The position numbers and the translations under genes are program-made. Below the pieces are notes generated by a model. It was given only the letters and a program-made list of their open reading frames with translations, had not been told where the DNA came from and did not search any database. Shown in pieces: positions 22,677 through 36,045 of a stretch of DNA of 64,000 nt; positions within the stretch are counted from its first letter, which is position 1; every line of letters begins with the position of its first letter. The stretch spans positions 152,182-216,181 of the forward strand of contig JACEEZ010020072.1 in assembly GCA_016584305.1 (NCBI GenBank), in the 5' to 3' direction. Source of the DNA: Chionoecetes opilio (Eukaryota > Arthropoda > Malacostraca > Decapoda > Majidae).

Positions 22677-24555
22677 CAGGGAGGTCCCGTTATACGAGCA
22701 TTCGGTATACCAGAATCCGATGATACGAGATGTGTAAATTAAGGTCTATTTTCAATATACGGATCAGAAATCCAATGCTACGACATTCAAACTGGGGTGA
22801 GTAAAATTACCAAGTTATTTACCTAAAGTAAATTACAGTTATTTACTAAAATAAATTTACAAGTTATTTACTAAATTTTAATAAAGTTCATTTACGACTA
22901 TAATGATTTTACCTACGGTTGTATAAAACAATAATTTTAATCTGAATATATTCATTCTGGGTGCTCGGTACGACAATGTGGCCTAACAAAAAAATTCACA
23001 TCCTGGACGATGTCAGAATGATTCGATGCGCAGAAGAACGAGTTGTGGGCAGTGGAAGAGGTTCTGTGCGCACCCCTCCCTTGTCCCTTACCTAACCCTA
23101 CCCCTCTCGTCTATTGTATCACGCGACAGCACCAAAAGAAAAAGCATCTTTCCTTTTCGAAGCCCCTTCACACATTCCATAATGGAACCCGAACGCGCCA
23201 ACACTGCAATGCGCCATCATGTCCTGTTATGGGTGCCATCGTGACGCGATCGTGGACGCTCGTGACGCGCTCTGCGCCGAGGCCACGAACAGTTATTGCG
23301 TGCACTAAAAAATCGGGAAGCTCCCCCGATTTTTGTACCCACCACAAGCGCTATCGTAAGTCTATCGTGACGCTATCGTTAATCTATGTATGCAGCTTCG
23401 TGGCACCACTATCGTGATTGTCTATGTATTTCTATCGTGAAGAAAGAAACCGTTACGCGCGCTTTCATCCCTACCTTCCCCCCATTGGCTCATTTACCTC
23501 CACCACCCCCTAGTCCATCACCACGTGGTTTACACAACCACAATCTCCCCTACTCCCTACCCGTGGGAGATCCACCCCACCCCCTTGTAACCGTACTCAT
23601 ATCCGCCATATCCCCACCAACCCCACAACGCCTTCTCCATCCCCAACCCCCCCTCCCCCCCCGTTTCCCCACCACAGCCCTTCTTTATTAGCAACCCCCC
23701 TTCCCCCGTTTCCCCCCCCTTCTCCATCACCAACACGTCCCGCCCCTGTTTCTCCAACCTTCCTCTCTACCCCCCCCTTTCCTTCTTCTCCTAGACCATG
23801 GCACACCCACCCATACGTGTTAGGCTCTTGACGCTATCGTGATACGTTCATGGCACCGTCATGGCACAGTCGTGTTTTCGTAGGCTCTTTGTGACGACGA
23901 CAAATGACCGTTGATTTTCCATTTGTGACGTAGTCCTTCAGCTATCATGACTCCATCCGTGACCTCTTCGACCCATGACACATACTACAGGCAGCGTGAC
24001 ATTGTTGTGAGGCCTATTGTGGTCTGCGTTTATCGTGGTCAAATTTCCGATAGCTTCAATAATAAAATTGGTGGCGCTATCGTGATTCGATAGGAATGTG
24101 TGAAGGGAAAGCTTCCCAGTCATCTGGAAACGCAGTCACCCCTGTTTTTTCTGTTTTTTTCTCAAGCCTCGGAGAGAGAAAACAGAGAACTCTCCGAGCT
24201 GGCTACTTTGTCAGCTTCCTGTCTCTCTCCCCACACAACTTACCACTTGTGAGTGTTATGCATTTTTAATGTTTAATTAATGTCAGTTTATGTTATTTGT
24301 GTGCTATTTTCTCTTTCGAATGCTTTTTCTCAGAATGTTAGTACGTTGTGTAATATAGGACGCTGTGTGTTTTTGTTGTGTTTGCTAATAGTTTATTTTA
24401 AGCTTGAAAAACTGTCTTTTTTAAAAAAACAAATTTAATTGATGGGGTCCTGGAACCACCTATATTTGGGCGATTAGTTATGTGTTTCGTTATACGAGAT
24501 TTCGCTTACGATTTCCAATTGGAACCTAAATGCTCGTATCTTCGGGACCTCCCTG
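22677..24555. mobile_element. GGGAGGTCCCG TIR transposon, second full copy
   Basis: It starts CAGGGAGGTCCCGTTATACG after TA at 22675 and ends CTTCGGGACCTCCCTG before TA at 24556. It lacks about 250 bp present in the other copy (between CACATCC and GATGCGCAG). It has a region of its own at 23130-24250 with many CTATCGTGA motifs and a C-rich tract. No intact transposase frame. Confidence 0.85.
23470..23800. repeat. Polypyrimidine (C-rich) tract
   Basis: About 330 bp dominated by C with T, including many runs of four or more C, inside the transposon at 22677-24555. The minus strand is G/A-rich, giving spurious Gly-rich frames. Confidence 0.85.
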
Positions 24556-24598
24556 TAGTGTTAATTTTGACTTTTTTTTGTAACAGTGGAAGGGAGAA

Positions 24599-24659
24599 GG
24601 TGGGGGGGGGGGGGGGGGTGGGTGGGGGGGGGGGGTGGGGGGGGGGGGGGGGGGGGGAG
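24599..24659. repeat. Poly-G tract
   Basis: About 60 bp almost entirely G with a few T. It is a strong G-quadruplex candidate, but its exact length is unreliable in any assembly. Confidence 0.9.
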
Positions 24660-24709
24660 TTAGGGTTCGCCCAGGGCGCCACACAAGCAAGGACGCCACT
24701 GTGGCGAGT

Positions 24710-26305
24710 ATGATATCATCAAACTTGTCATCAGTTCACCACCAATGACACAGTTTCTAAAACTTCGCGACAATCACAAGTCAACAAGACGTTTGACACG
24801 GCCTTTCAAAGGTCATGTCACACGGCACACTTTTTCTGTTAGTGTTACGGGTGGCCGCGGCAAGAATGTTTTCCCCGTCACTGGCTACCCAGTCAACTCA
24901 CACCTTTAAATTAACCCTTTTTAAGGTGACACACGCGGTACTACACTGACCTTAAATAATGACACGTGTATATACAGATCACCATAATCACACGAATGTA
25001 TAATAACTAGTAATAAGACGTAAACATTGGACATTGCCCCCCTAGCTGGCGAGCGACCTGGCCCCGCCTGGCGCCCTGCCTACCTCTCAGACAACACGCT
25101 GCATCCCGCCTCACTCAAGAAGACAGGTCAGCTACCACGCCTGTAATGCATCCTAGACATCACCCAGTATCATAGGGCTCCTCAGGGCTCCTCGCAGCCT
25201 ACAGACAACACACTAGAAAGGACTGAAATCTCCGCCATAATGTACTGCTGCCGGCTGCCGCTGCCAGACGTAGAACTACAGTACTGTACACTACTCTTGT
25301 ACATACTGTAGGGTGTATTTTTACTGTAAATTTATAATACATGATGTTATCTTATGTTTATTGTATTTGCATGACTTAGACATTTTCTATATTCACCTAG
25401 AATTAAAAAAAAAAGAAAAAATTTATTATTATTTTATTTCCTGCTAGTCGGATCCTTGCATTACTCAGTACCACGCCTTGGCCAATTATCTCCGAATAAA
25501 GAGGTTTTACTGTATACCGGTTGTGATGAGTCTGTTCTATAACACGTGTAACTATTTATGTACAGTGTAAGCAACACCGTGTGTCGCCTTAAATAAAGGG
25601 TTGATTTAAGGTGTTGAGGTGATAGGGAGACAGTCTTGCATGCGGCCATGCCATAACACTATAATCAACTATTTTAAACCATACCCCTTCTACACTAAAT
25701 CACTAGCACACCGGCTCCTTCCTTATATATCTTAGTATATGATAACTAAAAACCTTAAAACCCAGCATTCCAAAATAAAACGAGAAAATGATAAATTATG
25801 TTGAGTTGACAATTCGAGCAGGGATAAACGGTCTGGCATGCCATTCTTGCCCGCAACTTTGTCACGCAAATGGAGTACGTTAAATCCGAAGTCCGTTAAA
25901 CCGAGGTCCGTTAAATCCAGGGTCGACTGTACAAGCATAACCTTTTTCTCTGTCACAACTTGATAAATACAGCTAAGCAAATCCATAGACACACACACAC
26001 ACACAGCCCAGTCTGGAAAAACAAAAATATTTACCAAAACTGTATAAATAAGACAATAGAGTGGCATTGGTGTAGAGAAAACAGGGGATGCACCAGAGGT
26101 ACCTTATTTCTTGTATGTTTTGACTATGTACATTGGACCATTGTATATATGGACCCTTTATGTACGATTTACATGTCTGTAAAATTGTGCGTCAGATTAA
26201 TTCTAGGTTGCTGTTAATTTTGCCATTGATATTTTTTCTAATTGTGTGTAACTTAAAAAATTTGTGATAAAAAGAAAGGAAATAACATTGTAACTCCTTC
26301 AGTTA
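24710..26305. other. No gene; two solitary TIR-element ends
   Basis: TCTCCGAATAAAGAGGTTTT then ACTGTA at 25488-25513 is a right end of the CAGTAAAACC type without a partner. GTCCGTTAAACCGAGGTCCG near 25900, then GGGTCGACTGTA at 25921-25932, is a right end of another type. (CA)n at 25990-26006. The rest shows no motif. Confidence 0.5.
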
Positions 26306-26691
26306 GAGTAAACCCTCATTTTTACAGACCTCTATATAACAAATTTTGGCTTTAATGAACTTTTTCTGGCAGTCCGATATATGCGTTGATTTACCGAACA
26401 AGTTCGGCAAATGCAATGCGGGGTTCAGTTTAGTATGCAAGTATTATTTTAATTTCCTTGTAGTATGCGTGTAGTATTTGTGATGGCTGCATGTACGTAA
26501 GTATACGAACTCTCTTCTAATGTAAAGAACAAGTTCATTATATACGGAAATGGTCGGAAATAGCAGTTTCACCTCATATAATGAACAATGTTTGTTATAT
26601 GCAAAAAATTTGGATCCCTCAGATATAACAGATTTTTGGATATAGCGTCACCTCCTACCCCCAATTGGTTCGTTAAAGCAAGAGTTTACTG
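26306..26691. mobile_element. 386-bp MITE
   Basis: The left end GAGTAAACCCTCATTTTTAC follows TA at 26304, and the right end AAAGCAAGAGTTTACTG precedes TA at 26692. The TIRs are imperfect. Internal AACAAATTTTGG-type motifs recur at both ends. Confidence 0.65.
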
Positions 26692-27189
26692 TACTTAGCC
26701 TTGCTTTGTACTTGTACAACTATTCGCTGACTTACGACCTACGCAACTTACGACTGTTCGACTTTACGACCGGCAGTAAATGTAATTTTTTTTTTTTTTT
26801 CATTTGTGCGTCTAGCGCCTGTACTTCCTATTTTGCCTGTTAGCTTTCCCCTACTTTCACCTCTCCACATCATATTTTGAATGGTCACCCTTAAGCTATA
26901 AAGCAATTGTATCCTCCTAACCCTCTATGCCTCTAAGAGTCTAAGATAACCATTTTCCTTTAACCCATAACAAGCAGGCGACATTACGTAAAGACGAAGC
27001 TGGTACTAAATACTGTCGATGTATGAGGAAGCGGGTATTGTGATGTAATATCCAGCAGTTTTGTTCTAATTTATTATTGCAATGGGGTGTCATGGCCTCC
27101 TTGTGACCTACTGTCCTGCCCTGTACCCTCCCAACCCCTGACCCGAGCTCCCACACTCTACAGGTCAATAATTACAGTGACAATGGAAG
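26692..27189. other. No gene; TTACGAC motif cluster
   Basis: GACTTACGACCTACGCAACT then TTACGACTGTTCGACTTTAC at 26730-26775 looks like the subterminal repeats of another TIR element whose partner end is missing. Confidence 0.45.
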
Positions 27190-27352
27190 GACATAAGAAC
27201 ATAAGGAAGCTACAAGAGGCTGGGAGACCTACACGTGGCAGTTCCTGTTACTAAACACTACCTACATCCACCTTTCATCCCCATCCATGACATATGTTTA
27301 TCCAGCCTCCTTTTAAAGCTCCCTAATGACTCCGCACTGACTACCTGACAAG
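27190..27352 (-). mobile_element. CR1-like LINE 3' tail
   Basis: AACATAAGGAAGCTACAAGA, CACTACCTACATCCACC, CATCCCCATCCATGA and CAGCCTCCTTTTAAAGCTCC place it in the same family as 42603-43030. Confidence 0.85.
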
Positions 27353-27545
27353 GACAAGACAGTTCGTGCTGTTCCCCACCTAACACGTCAAATAAATTCC
27401 TTTGTCACCTTTCCCGCCAAAAGTAACACCTCACATGTCAGCTTTTCATACATTTTCAACAATTAAAGCATGTTTAAGCTTATTCCTTGATATTATATTT
27501 TTCTGAGAAATTAATTACCCTACACGCTTGTATAAGTGCTTTTAA

Positions 27546-28296
27546 CCCGTTGAGCCCCGCCAAAAATGTATAATGTTGTAACGCCCAGACCCATCAATTA
27601 TTACCTTATTTTTTAAACGGAAATCTGTTAAACTCACATAGTTATAACACGTAAACCCCAGAAAATCACTCATCATAGCCATTTACTAGACAATAGGAGA
27701 GGGGGGTTCTACTTCCCTACCGTTGCTTTAAATCTCCCGCGCGGCTTGTAACAGGGACATAGGTGCAGCAGTGCAAAGTGTCCTTCAACGTCAAGCATCA
27801 GGCATCGGTTCATATCACAAGTGTGTTGTACGTGCTACTTACACACGTAGGAGTAACAACATAATGCACTTGTAATGATTATGAGTGTAGCTTTAGTACC
27901 TAACATAAAACAATTTTTTATGTGAAAGTTTGGCACAACAGCCAGGTTTAGTGTTGGTTACCATGGCGATGAAATAGCTTCGGCCGCCACGCCTCTACCT
28001 TTCAGCTCTCAAATTGCAGTTTAAAATTTCCCAGCTGAAAAGTGAAATGTAAAAGAAAGACAAGAAAACATCGTTATTATGTTTACACTTGGAGCAGAAA
28101 GCATGGTCTAGGCGCGCTAAGAAATCAAGCTGTGAGGGGCGCGGGAGGGATGGGAGGTGAGTTGCTATGATGTGTATACTGGTTTTACATTCTGCCTCAC
28201 TATGCGTGTGAATATTGAAACGCTATGACCCTTATGTACGGAGATACAAGGTTGAAAAGTTGCGACGGCTGAGAGCCGTCAGCAGGGCTGTACGGT
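27546..28296. mobile_element. Candidate piggyBac-like MITE (TTAA flanks)
   Basis: TTAA at 27542 is followed by CCCGTTGAGCCCCGCC, and the right end AGCAGGGCTGTACGG precedes TTAA at 28297. The TIRs match at most positions and begin CCC / end GG, as in piggyBac elements. No coding frame inside; the call rests on termini and TTAA only. Confidence 0.5.
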
Positions 28297-28377
28297 TTAA
28301 AAACCTACTTCTTATGGACTAAAATGTCATATAGCATATACTTTTGCCTGTAATTACTTCAGACAACACTGGGTGAA

Positions 28378-28477
28378 AAGAACATAAGAAAATAAGGAAG
28401 CTGCAAGAGGCTGCGAGACCTACACGTGGTAGTTCCTGTTACTTAACACTACCTACATTCACCTTTCATCCCCAGAA
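28378..28477 (-). mobile_element. CR1-like LINE 3' tail
   Basis: AGAACATAAGAAAATAAGGA then AGCTGCAAGAGGCTGCGAGA, running to CACCTTTCATCCCCA. Confidence 0.85.
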
Positions 28478-29958
<1,481 letters not shown>

Positions 29959-29970
29959 ATATACACACAC

Positions 29971-29975
<5 letters not shown>

Positions 29976-30002
<27 letters not shown>
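29976..30002. repeat. Short (GT)n microsatellite
   Basis: About 26 bp of GT directly after the LINE fragment. Confidence 0.95.
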
Positions 30003-30004
<2 letters not shown>

Positions 30005-30310
30005 TAGGAGAGACATAGCCACACAGACAAGCCAAGTAGCACTCAAGTCTTGCCTTTGTATTCCTCACAGTGTGTATTATGTATAAACAACAGATGATGA
30101 AGGGAATATTCTTCTTAATTGTGTTAAGAATAGCTAGTGTGGCGGCCTTTGTGGTGCATCAGTGGACTTGTATTGAATATATATCATGTGAGACAAGTGT
30201 TATATTTGCTGACACATGTGTAGTGTGTATAGGTAATAAATAAAGCCACATTGTATTCGCGGTGCTGTGGTGTTCATGGCCTTGCTGGTATATCATCCTG
30301 CCTGTTTGTG

Positions 30311-30592
30311 TGTGTGTGTTATTCACTCATGGTCTTGTCCATGCGAGCTGGCTCGCGATCGCCAGTTTCACCCTCTCAGTGCGAGCTTGGAGCTCATTAT
30401 TACCGATCTTTGGGCAATGCTGGGACCTCACACACCACACACCCCCATCCCCGTTTTCAAGGGGGACAGTACGGCCCGAATTTCACAGTGGAAAAATCCA
30501 CGGGAATGAGCGGGGTTGGGGATCGAACGCCCGACCACAGAATGATGCCGGGCGCTCTAACCAATTGAGCCACACGGACGTGCGTGTGTGTG
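30311..30592 (-). mobile_element. tRNA-derived SINE, second family, CA-tailed
   Basis: On the minus strand the head GTGTGGCTCAATTGGTTAGA is an excellent box A and GGGCGTTCGATCC an excellent box B. The body contains TTCCACTGTGAAATTCGGG and ends ACCATGAGTGAATAACACA then (CA)n. A diverged relative lies at 9348-9560. Confidence 0.85.
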
Positions 30593-30603
30593 CGCATGTG
30601 TGT

Positions 30604-30890
30604 GTATTTACCTAGTTGTATTTACCTAGTTGTAACATACAGGAAAAGAGCTATGCTCGTACTGTCCCGTCTCCAAATCTACTATTATCCAGTTTGCCTT
30701 TGAAGTCCTGAATACTTCTTGCATTAATCACTTTTGCATCAAGGTTGTTCCAGGCTTCTATGCTTCTATACGGGAAGCTGTATTATTTTATGTCCCTCTT
30801 GCATGTTGTCCTTTTCAATTTCTTCTCATGACCTCTTGCACTTCTATCGTCCCACACAAACAGATCTTCTCTATCAATTTTTTCCAGACA
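30604..30890 (-). pseudogene. LINE 3' end, sister family
   Basis: On the minus strand it reads LEKIDREDLFVWDDRSARGH, then EKKLKRTTCKRDIK and YSFPYRSIEAWNNLDAKVIN, then SIQDFKGKLDN. These are ORF2 C-terminal motifs. The 3' end ACAACTAGGTAAATACAACT with AGGTAAATACACACA doubles the CCTAGTTGTATTTA block and again ends in CA repeats. Confidence 0.8.
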
Positions 30891-31349
30891 GTGTGTGTGT
30901 GTGTGTGTGTGTAAGAGAAAGATGTGTTGGTAGCCTGGACAACAACATGACACAATCCAAGCACCACACCGGGAGGACACACTCCCGGCTAGTGCTGCCT
31001 TCTCAACACTCCATGAAGGGTTTACAACAGTTACCCAATAGTAGGGCAGCGCAACACTCACCCTTGCCAGCCACTCTCCACACACAGTTATAAGCAGTCA
31101 CAAACACAGCCTCAATAACACAGGAGTAAGCAACAATGGTTCTTCCATGCATCCACACAAAAATGGTTCTTCTCAAGTCTTAATAGATAAGGGTCCAATA
31201 AATCACAAACAAGAACTAGAACAAACACACAAACACACAAGGCATGCATGCAAGCATGCAGTTATGACAACACTGCTCAAGCTGGGGTCAGATCACTAGT
31301 GTGTGTGACGTGGCTACACACCACATGTATGATCCAGGGGAATAGTAGC
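30891..31349. other. (GT)n then unrecognised DNA
   Basis: (GT)n at 30890-30912 is followed by sequence with no gene motif; short palindromic GCATGCATGCAAGCATGCA at 31242-31260. Confidence 0.5.
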
Positions 31350-31355
31350 ATGCAG

Positions 31356-31375
31356 TGTGTGTGTGTGTGTGTGTG
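31356..31375. repeat. (GT)n microsatellite
   Basis: About 20 bp of GT that again abuts a CCTAGTTGTA-type tail. Confidence 0.95.
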
Positions 31376-31653
31376 TATTCATCTAGTTGTATTTTACAGG
31401 GCCTGAGCTACGCTCGTATGGCCCCGTCTCCATAGCTACATCTTTTATCATTCATCCTTAGTGCTTAGCGTTGGCCGAAGCCACCACTCCGGGAGGCGGG
31501 TCACAAAACCCAGGCTAACACCCGGTACCCATTCACTGCTGGGTGGACAGGGGCTCAGGCTTTAAGAAGACAGTCCTTCGCTCCGCCCGGAGATTGAACC
31601 CGGGACTTCTCGGTTGTGAGCCGAGCGGGCTAACCGCTACACTACGGAGTACC
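31376..31653 (-). mobile_element. tRNA-Val-like SINE, second copy
   Basis: The minus-strand head GTAGTGTAGCGGTTAGCCCG, with stem-loop CTCGG-CTCACAA-CCGAG, would give a CAC (valine) anticodon, followed by GGGTTCAATC. Body and tail match 1931-2216, including GTAAAATACAACTAGATGAA and (CA)n. Confidence 0.88.
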
Positions 31654-32470
31654 CTGTGTGTGTGTATGTGTGAGTGTGTTAAGTAATACACTGGCCACAT
31701 CAAGTCCAACTTAAAATAATATTTATAGTCTTTCAAATGAATATATAAGAATAAAACTCTGCATAACATATATATCTATATACATATATATAAACACACA
31801 TAGGAATGTATATAGACATATATGTATGTATAAATCCTCTGTTTCTAAGGCAAGCCCCGTCAAAACAATAGTGTTGATCTGTTCAAGGCAGCACAAACAC
31901 TGTCAACATGCAGCACTACACACGGGTCTAAGGAGTGCATACTTGCACCACTAAGGGAACACTCCAACAGCTGCTCTAAGTGCTTACATACTTAAACTAA
32001 TAGTTTGTGTGAGTGTTACAGCCGTGCCTGCCATTAGCTGTAACACTGTCCTGCCCTCTGTTCCCTGCATTGCACTCATGCATCTATCATGAAAGCCTCT
32101 CAAAGTCTGGCTCATATCATTTGACTCTGACTTTCTCATGCTTGTTGCTGCTATGCCTGTAATAATACTGGTGTCCTGCTGACATGGCTTGATAAACACT
32201 GACACAGACACTGCACTCAGCCTTCATGTCTCTTATAATGCTGAGTCTCGGAGGCAGAGGGATACAATGACTAATCAATCAAAGGTAATAATAAGTTGTG
32301 TTGGCTAATCATAAGCCTCCCTACCGTGGGCTGCCAGCCGGGGTCCTGGTGACTCCTGGGCCACATCAACCTTGCCTGCCTGTGTCACCACCCTCACAGG
32401 CACAGGGAGGGAGGGAGCTAGGAATACATATATAGGTACGAGGAGGAAAGAGAAAAAAATAGTCTGAAAT
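31654..32470. other. No gene recognised
   Basis: (GT)n at 31655-31680 and ATATAT runs near 31770-31830. A minus-strand frame at 31984-32211 has no family motif. Confidence 0.5.
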
Positions 32471-32473
32471 AAG

Positions 32474-34098
32474 ATGAAGATCAGGTTCTGGCACCTAAAA
32501 CCCAGCCAGAACTCTCACAAGGCCACTGTTACTGAGATGAAGGTCAGGTTTTGGCACCTAAAACCCAGCCAGAACTCCCACAAGGCCACTGTTACTGAGA
32601 TGAAGGTCAGGTTTTGGCACCTAAAACCCAGCCAGAACTCTCACAAGGCCACTGTTACTGAGATGAAGGTCAGGTTCTGGCACCTAAAACCCAGCCAGAA
32701 CTCCCACAAGGCCGCTGTTACTGAGATGAAGGTCAGGTTCTGGCACCTAAAACCCAGCCAGAACTCCCACAAGGCCACTGTTACTGAGATGAAGGTCAGG
32801 TTCTGGCACCTAAAACCCAGCCAGAACTCTCACAAGGCCACTGTTACTGAGATGAAGGTCAGGTTTTGGCACCTAAAACCCAGCCAGAACTCCCACAAGG
32901 CCACTGTTACTGATATGAAGGTCAGGTTTTGGCACCTAAAACCCAGCCAGAACTCTCACAAGGCCACTGTTACTGAGATGAAGGTCAGGTTCTGGCACCT
33001 AAAACCCAGCCAGAACTCCCACAAGGCCACTGTTACTGAGATGAAGGTCAGGTTCTGGCACCTAAAACCCAGCCAGAACTCCCACAAGGCCACTGTTACT
33101 GAGATGAAGGTCAGGTTCTGGCACCTAAAACCCAGCCAGAACTCTCACAAGGCCAGTTACTGAGATGAAGGTCAGGTTTTGGCACCTAAAACCCAGACAG
33201 AACTCCCACAAGGCCACTGTTATTGAGATGAAGGTCAGGTTTTGGCACCTAAAACCCAGCCAGAACTCTCACAAGGCCACTGTTACTGAGATGAAGGTCA
33301 GGTTCTGGCACCTAAAGCCCAGCCAGAACTCCCACAAGGCCACTGTTACTGGGATGAAGGTCAGGTTCTGGCACCTAAAACCCAGCCAGAACTCCCACAA
33401 GGCCACTGTTACTGAGATGAAGGTCAGGTTCTGGCACCTAAAACCCAGCCAGAACTCCCACAAGGCCACTGTTACTGAGATGAAGGTCAGGTTCTGGCAC
33501 CTAAAACCCAGCCAGAACTCCCACAAGGCCACTGTTACTGAGATGAAGGTCAGGTTTTGGCACCTAAAACCCAGCCAGAACTCCACAAGGCCACTGTTAC
33601 TGAGATGAAGGTCAGGTTCTGGCACCTAAAACCCATCCAGAACTCCCACAAGGCCACTGTTACTGAGATGAAGGTCAGGTTTGGCACCTAAAACCCAGCC
33701 AGAACTCCCACAAGGCCACTGTTACTGAGATGAAGGTCAGGTTTTGGCACCTAAAACCCAGCCAGAACTCTCACAAGGCCACTGTTACTGAGATGAAGGT
33801 CAGGTTCTGGCACCTAAAACCCAGCCAGAACTCTCACAAGGCCACTGTTACTGAGATGAAGGTCAGGTTCTGGCACCTAAAACCCAGCCAGAACTCCCAC
33901 AAGGCCACTGTTACTGAGATGAAGGTCAGGTTCTGGCACCTAAAACCCAGCCAGAACTCTCACAAGGCCACTGTTACTGAGATGAAGGTCAGGTTTTGGC
34001 ACCTAAAACCCAACCAGAACTCCCACAAGGCCACTGTTACTGAGATGAAGGTCAGGTTCTGGCACCTAAAACCCAGCCAGAACTCCCACAAGGCAACA
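32474..34098. repeat. 63-bp tandem array, about 26 copies
   Basis: The unit begins ATGAAGGTCAGGTTYTGGCA, continues CCTAAAACCCAGCCAGAACT and ends CYCACAAGGCCACTGTTACTGAG. Because 63 is a multiple of three, long frames persist (for example 32474-33163 with period-21 MKVRFWHLKPSQNSHKATVT), but single-base losses at about 33152, 33583 and 33681 break them. Variation between units is concentrated at a few T/C sites. Satellite, not a gene. Confidence 0.95.
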
Positions 34099-34440
34099 TA
34101 ATTCATAAGGCAACTGTTACTCCCAAGGCAACAGAAGTCATAAGGTGATTGTTACTCCCAAGGCAACAGAAGTCATAAGGTGATTGTTACTCCCAAGGCA
34201 ACAGAAGTCATAAGGTGATTGTTACTCCCAAGGCAACAGAAGTCATAAGGTGATTGTTACTCCCAAGGCAACAGAAGTCATAAGGTGATTGTTACTCCCA
34301 AGGCAACAGAAGTCATAAGGTGATTGTTACTCCCAAGGCAACAGAAGTCATAAGGTGATTGTTACTCCCAAGGCAACAGAAGTCATAAGGCAACTGTTAC
34401 TCCCACAAGGCAACTGTTCCTCATGACTGTCACTCAGTGC
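34099..34440. repeat. 35-bp tandem array, about eight copies
   Basis: Unit AAGGCAACAGAAGTCATAAG then GTGATTGTTACTCCC. It abuts the 63-bp array through a shared CACAAGGC/CTGTTACT motif, so it probably grew from the end of that unit. Edge units vary. Confidence 0.93.
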
Positions 34441-34674
34441 TTGTTAATCCCCAGCCAAGGAAACAAGGCCTCAAAGAAAGGCTTGTGAAGGCTTCAAATA
34501 AAATTCAGTACAATTCTGCTTCTGGAGAACTACATTCTAATCATCAATAATAAAGTATATTTGTTAAAAACTGTTAAAACTGGTGTTTCCACAATGTTTG
34601 AGTCTGGTGTAGAAACCTTGACACCACAAAGACATGGACTGACTCACTGACTCACTTAGAATGCCACAACATGT
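34441..34674. other. Spacer between tandem arrays
   Basis: No gene motif. AATAAA occurs at about 34498 and 34548 on the plus strand without an associated frame. Confidence 0.5.
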
Positions 34675-36045
34675 ATTCACCTGTGTGTGGCATACGGGGC
34701 CTACTTGTGGCATACAGGGCCTACTTGTGGCATACAGGGCCTACTTGTGGCATACAGGGCCAACTTGTGGCATACAGGGCCTACTTGTGGCATACAGGGC
34801 CTACTTGTGGCATACAGGGCCTACTTGTGGCATACAGGGCCTACTTGTGGCATACAGGGCCTACTTGTGGCATACAGGGCCTACTTGTGGCATACAGGGC
34901 CTACTTGTGGCATACAGGGCCAACTTGTGGCATACGGGGCCTACTTGTGGCATACGGGGCCTACTTGTGGCATACGGGGCCTACTTGTGGCATACGGGGC
35001 TTACTTGTGGCATACGGGGCCTACTTGTGGCATACGGGGTCTACTTGTGGCATACAGGGTCTACTTGTGGCATACAGGGCCTACTTGTGGCATACAGGGC
35101 CTACTTGTGGCATACGGGGCCTACTTGTGGCATACGGGGTCTACTTGTGGCATACGGGGCCTACTTGTGGCATACGGGGCCTACTTGTGGGATACGGGGC
35201 TTACTTGTGGCATACGGGGCCTACTTGTGGCATACGGGGCTACTTGTGGCATACGGGGCCTACTTGTGGCATACGGGGCCTACTTGTGGCATACGGGGCC
35301 TACTTGTGGCATACGGGGCCTACTTGTGGCATACGGGGCCTACTTGTGGCATACGGGGCCTACTTGTGGCATACGGGGCCTACTTGTGGCATGCGGGGCC
35401 TACTTGTGGCATACGGGGCCTACTTGTGGCATACGGGGCCTACTTGTGGCATGCGGGGCCAATTTGTGGCATACGGGGCCTACTTGTGGCATACGGGGCC
35501 TACTTGTGGCATACGGGGCCTACTTGTGGCATACGGGGCCTACTGTGGCCTACGGCCCTTGTGGCATACGGGGCCTACTTGTGGCATGCGGGGCCAATTT
35601 GTGGCATACGGGGCCTACTTGTGGCATACGGGGCCTACTTGTGGCATGCGGGGCCAACTTGTGGCATGCGGGGCCTACTTGTGGCATACGGGGCCTACTT
35701 GTGGCATACGGGGCCTACTTGTGGCATGCGGTGCCAATTTGTGGCATACGGGGCCTACGGGGCCTACTTGTGGCATACGGGGCCTACTTGTGGCATACGG
35801 GGCCTACGGGGCCTACTTGTGGCATGCGGGGCATACGGGGCCTACTTGTGGCATGCGGGGCCATTTGTGGCATACGGGGCCTACTTGTGGCATACGGGGC
35901 CTACTTGTGGCATACGGGGCCAATTTGTGGCATATGGGGCCTACTTGTGGCATACAGGGCCTACTTGTGGCATACAGGGCCAACTTGTGGCATACAGGGC
36001 CTACTTGTGGCATACGGGGCCTACTTGTGGCATACTTGTGGCATG
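34675..36045. repeat. 20-bp satellite, about 67 copies
   Basis: Unit CATACRGGGCCTACTTGTGG with two main variants (CATACAGGGC early and late, CATACGGGGC in the middle) and minor GCATGCGGGGCCAA forms. All three plus frames stay open for 464-524 codons because the unit contains no stop in any phase. Flanking sequence (TGTATTCACCTGTG before, AGGACCTGAGCTGTACTCATG after) matches the LINE/SINE 3' tail, so the satellite expanded inside such a tail. Confidence 0.95.

Larger units (their letters stand above)
17283..24701. mobile_element. hAT element expanded by nested insertions
   Basis: The left end is CAGTGGCGGTCCTAGGCATG with GCAATCGCCCAGGGCG; the right end is GTTCGCCCAGGGCG...GGACGCCACTG. The flanks TGGACGAG (17275-17282) and TGGCGAG (24702-24708) look like an 8-bp target duplication with one base lost. 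The interior is split by a TIR element (17755-19196), a LINE (19466-22380) and a GGGAGGTCCCG transposon (22677-24555). Only about 1 kb of hAT sequence remains. Confidence 0.7.

Noticed and set aside
32474..34101. Frames of 229, 147 and 123 codons with a 21-residue period
   Set aside because: Translations of a 63-bp tandem array; frames break at random single-base losses and both strands are open.
32474..34440. CRISPR-like direct repeats
   Set aside because: Repeats are contiguous without unique spacers, and the genome is eukaryotic.
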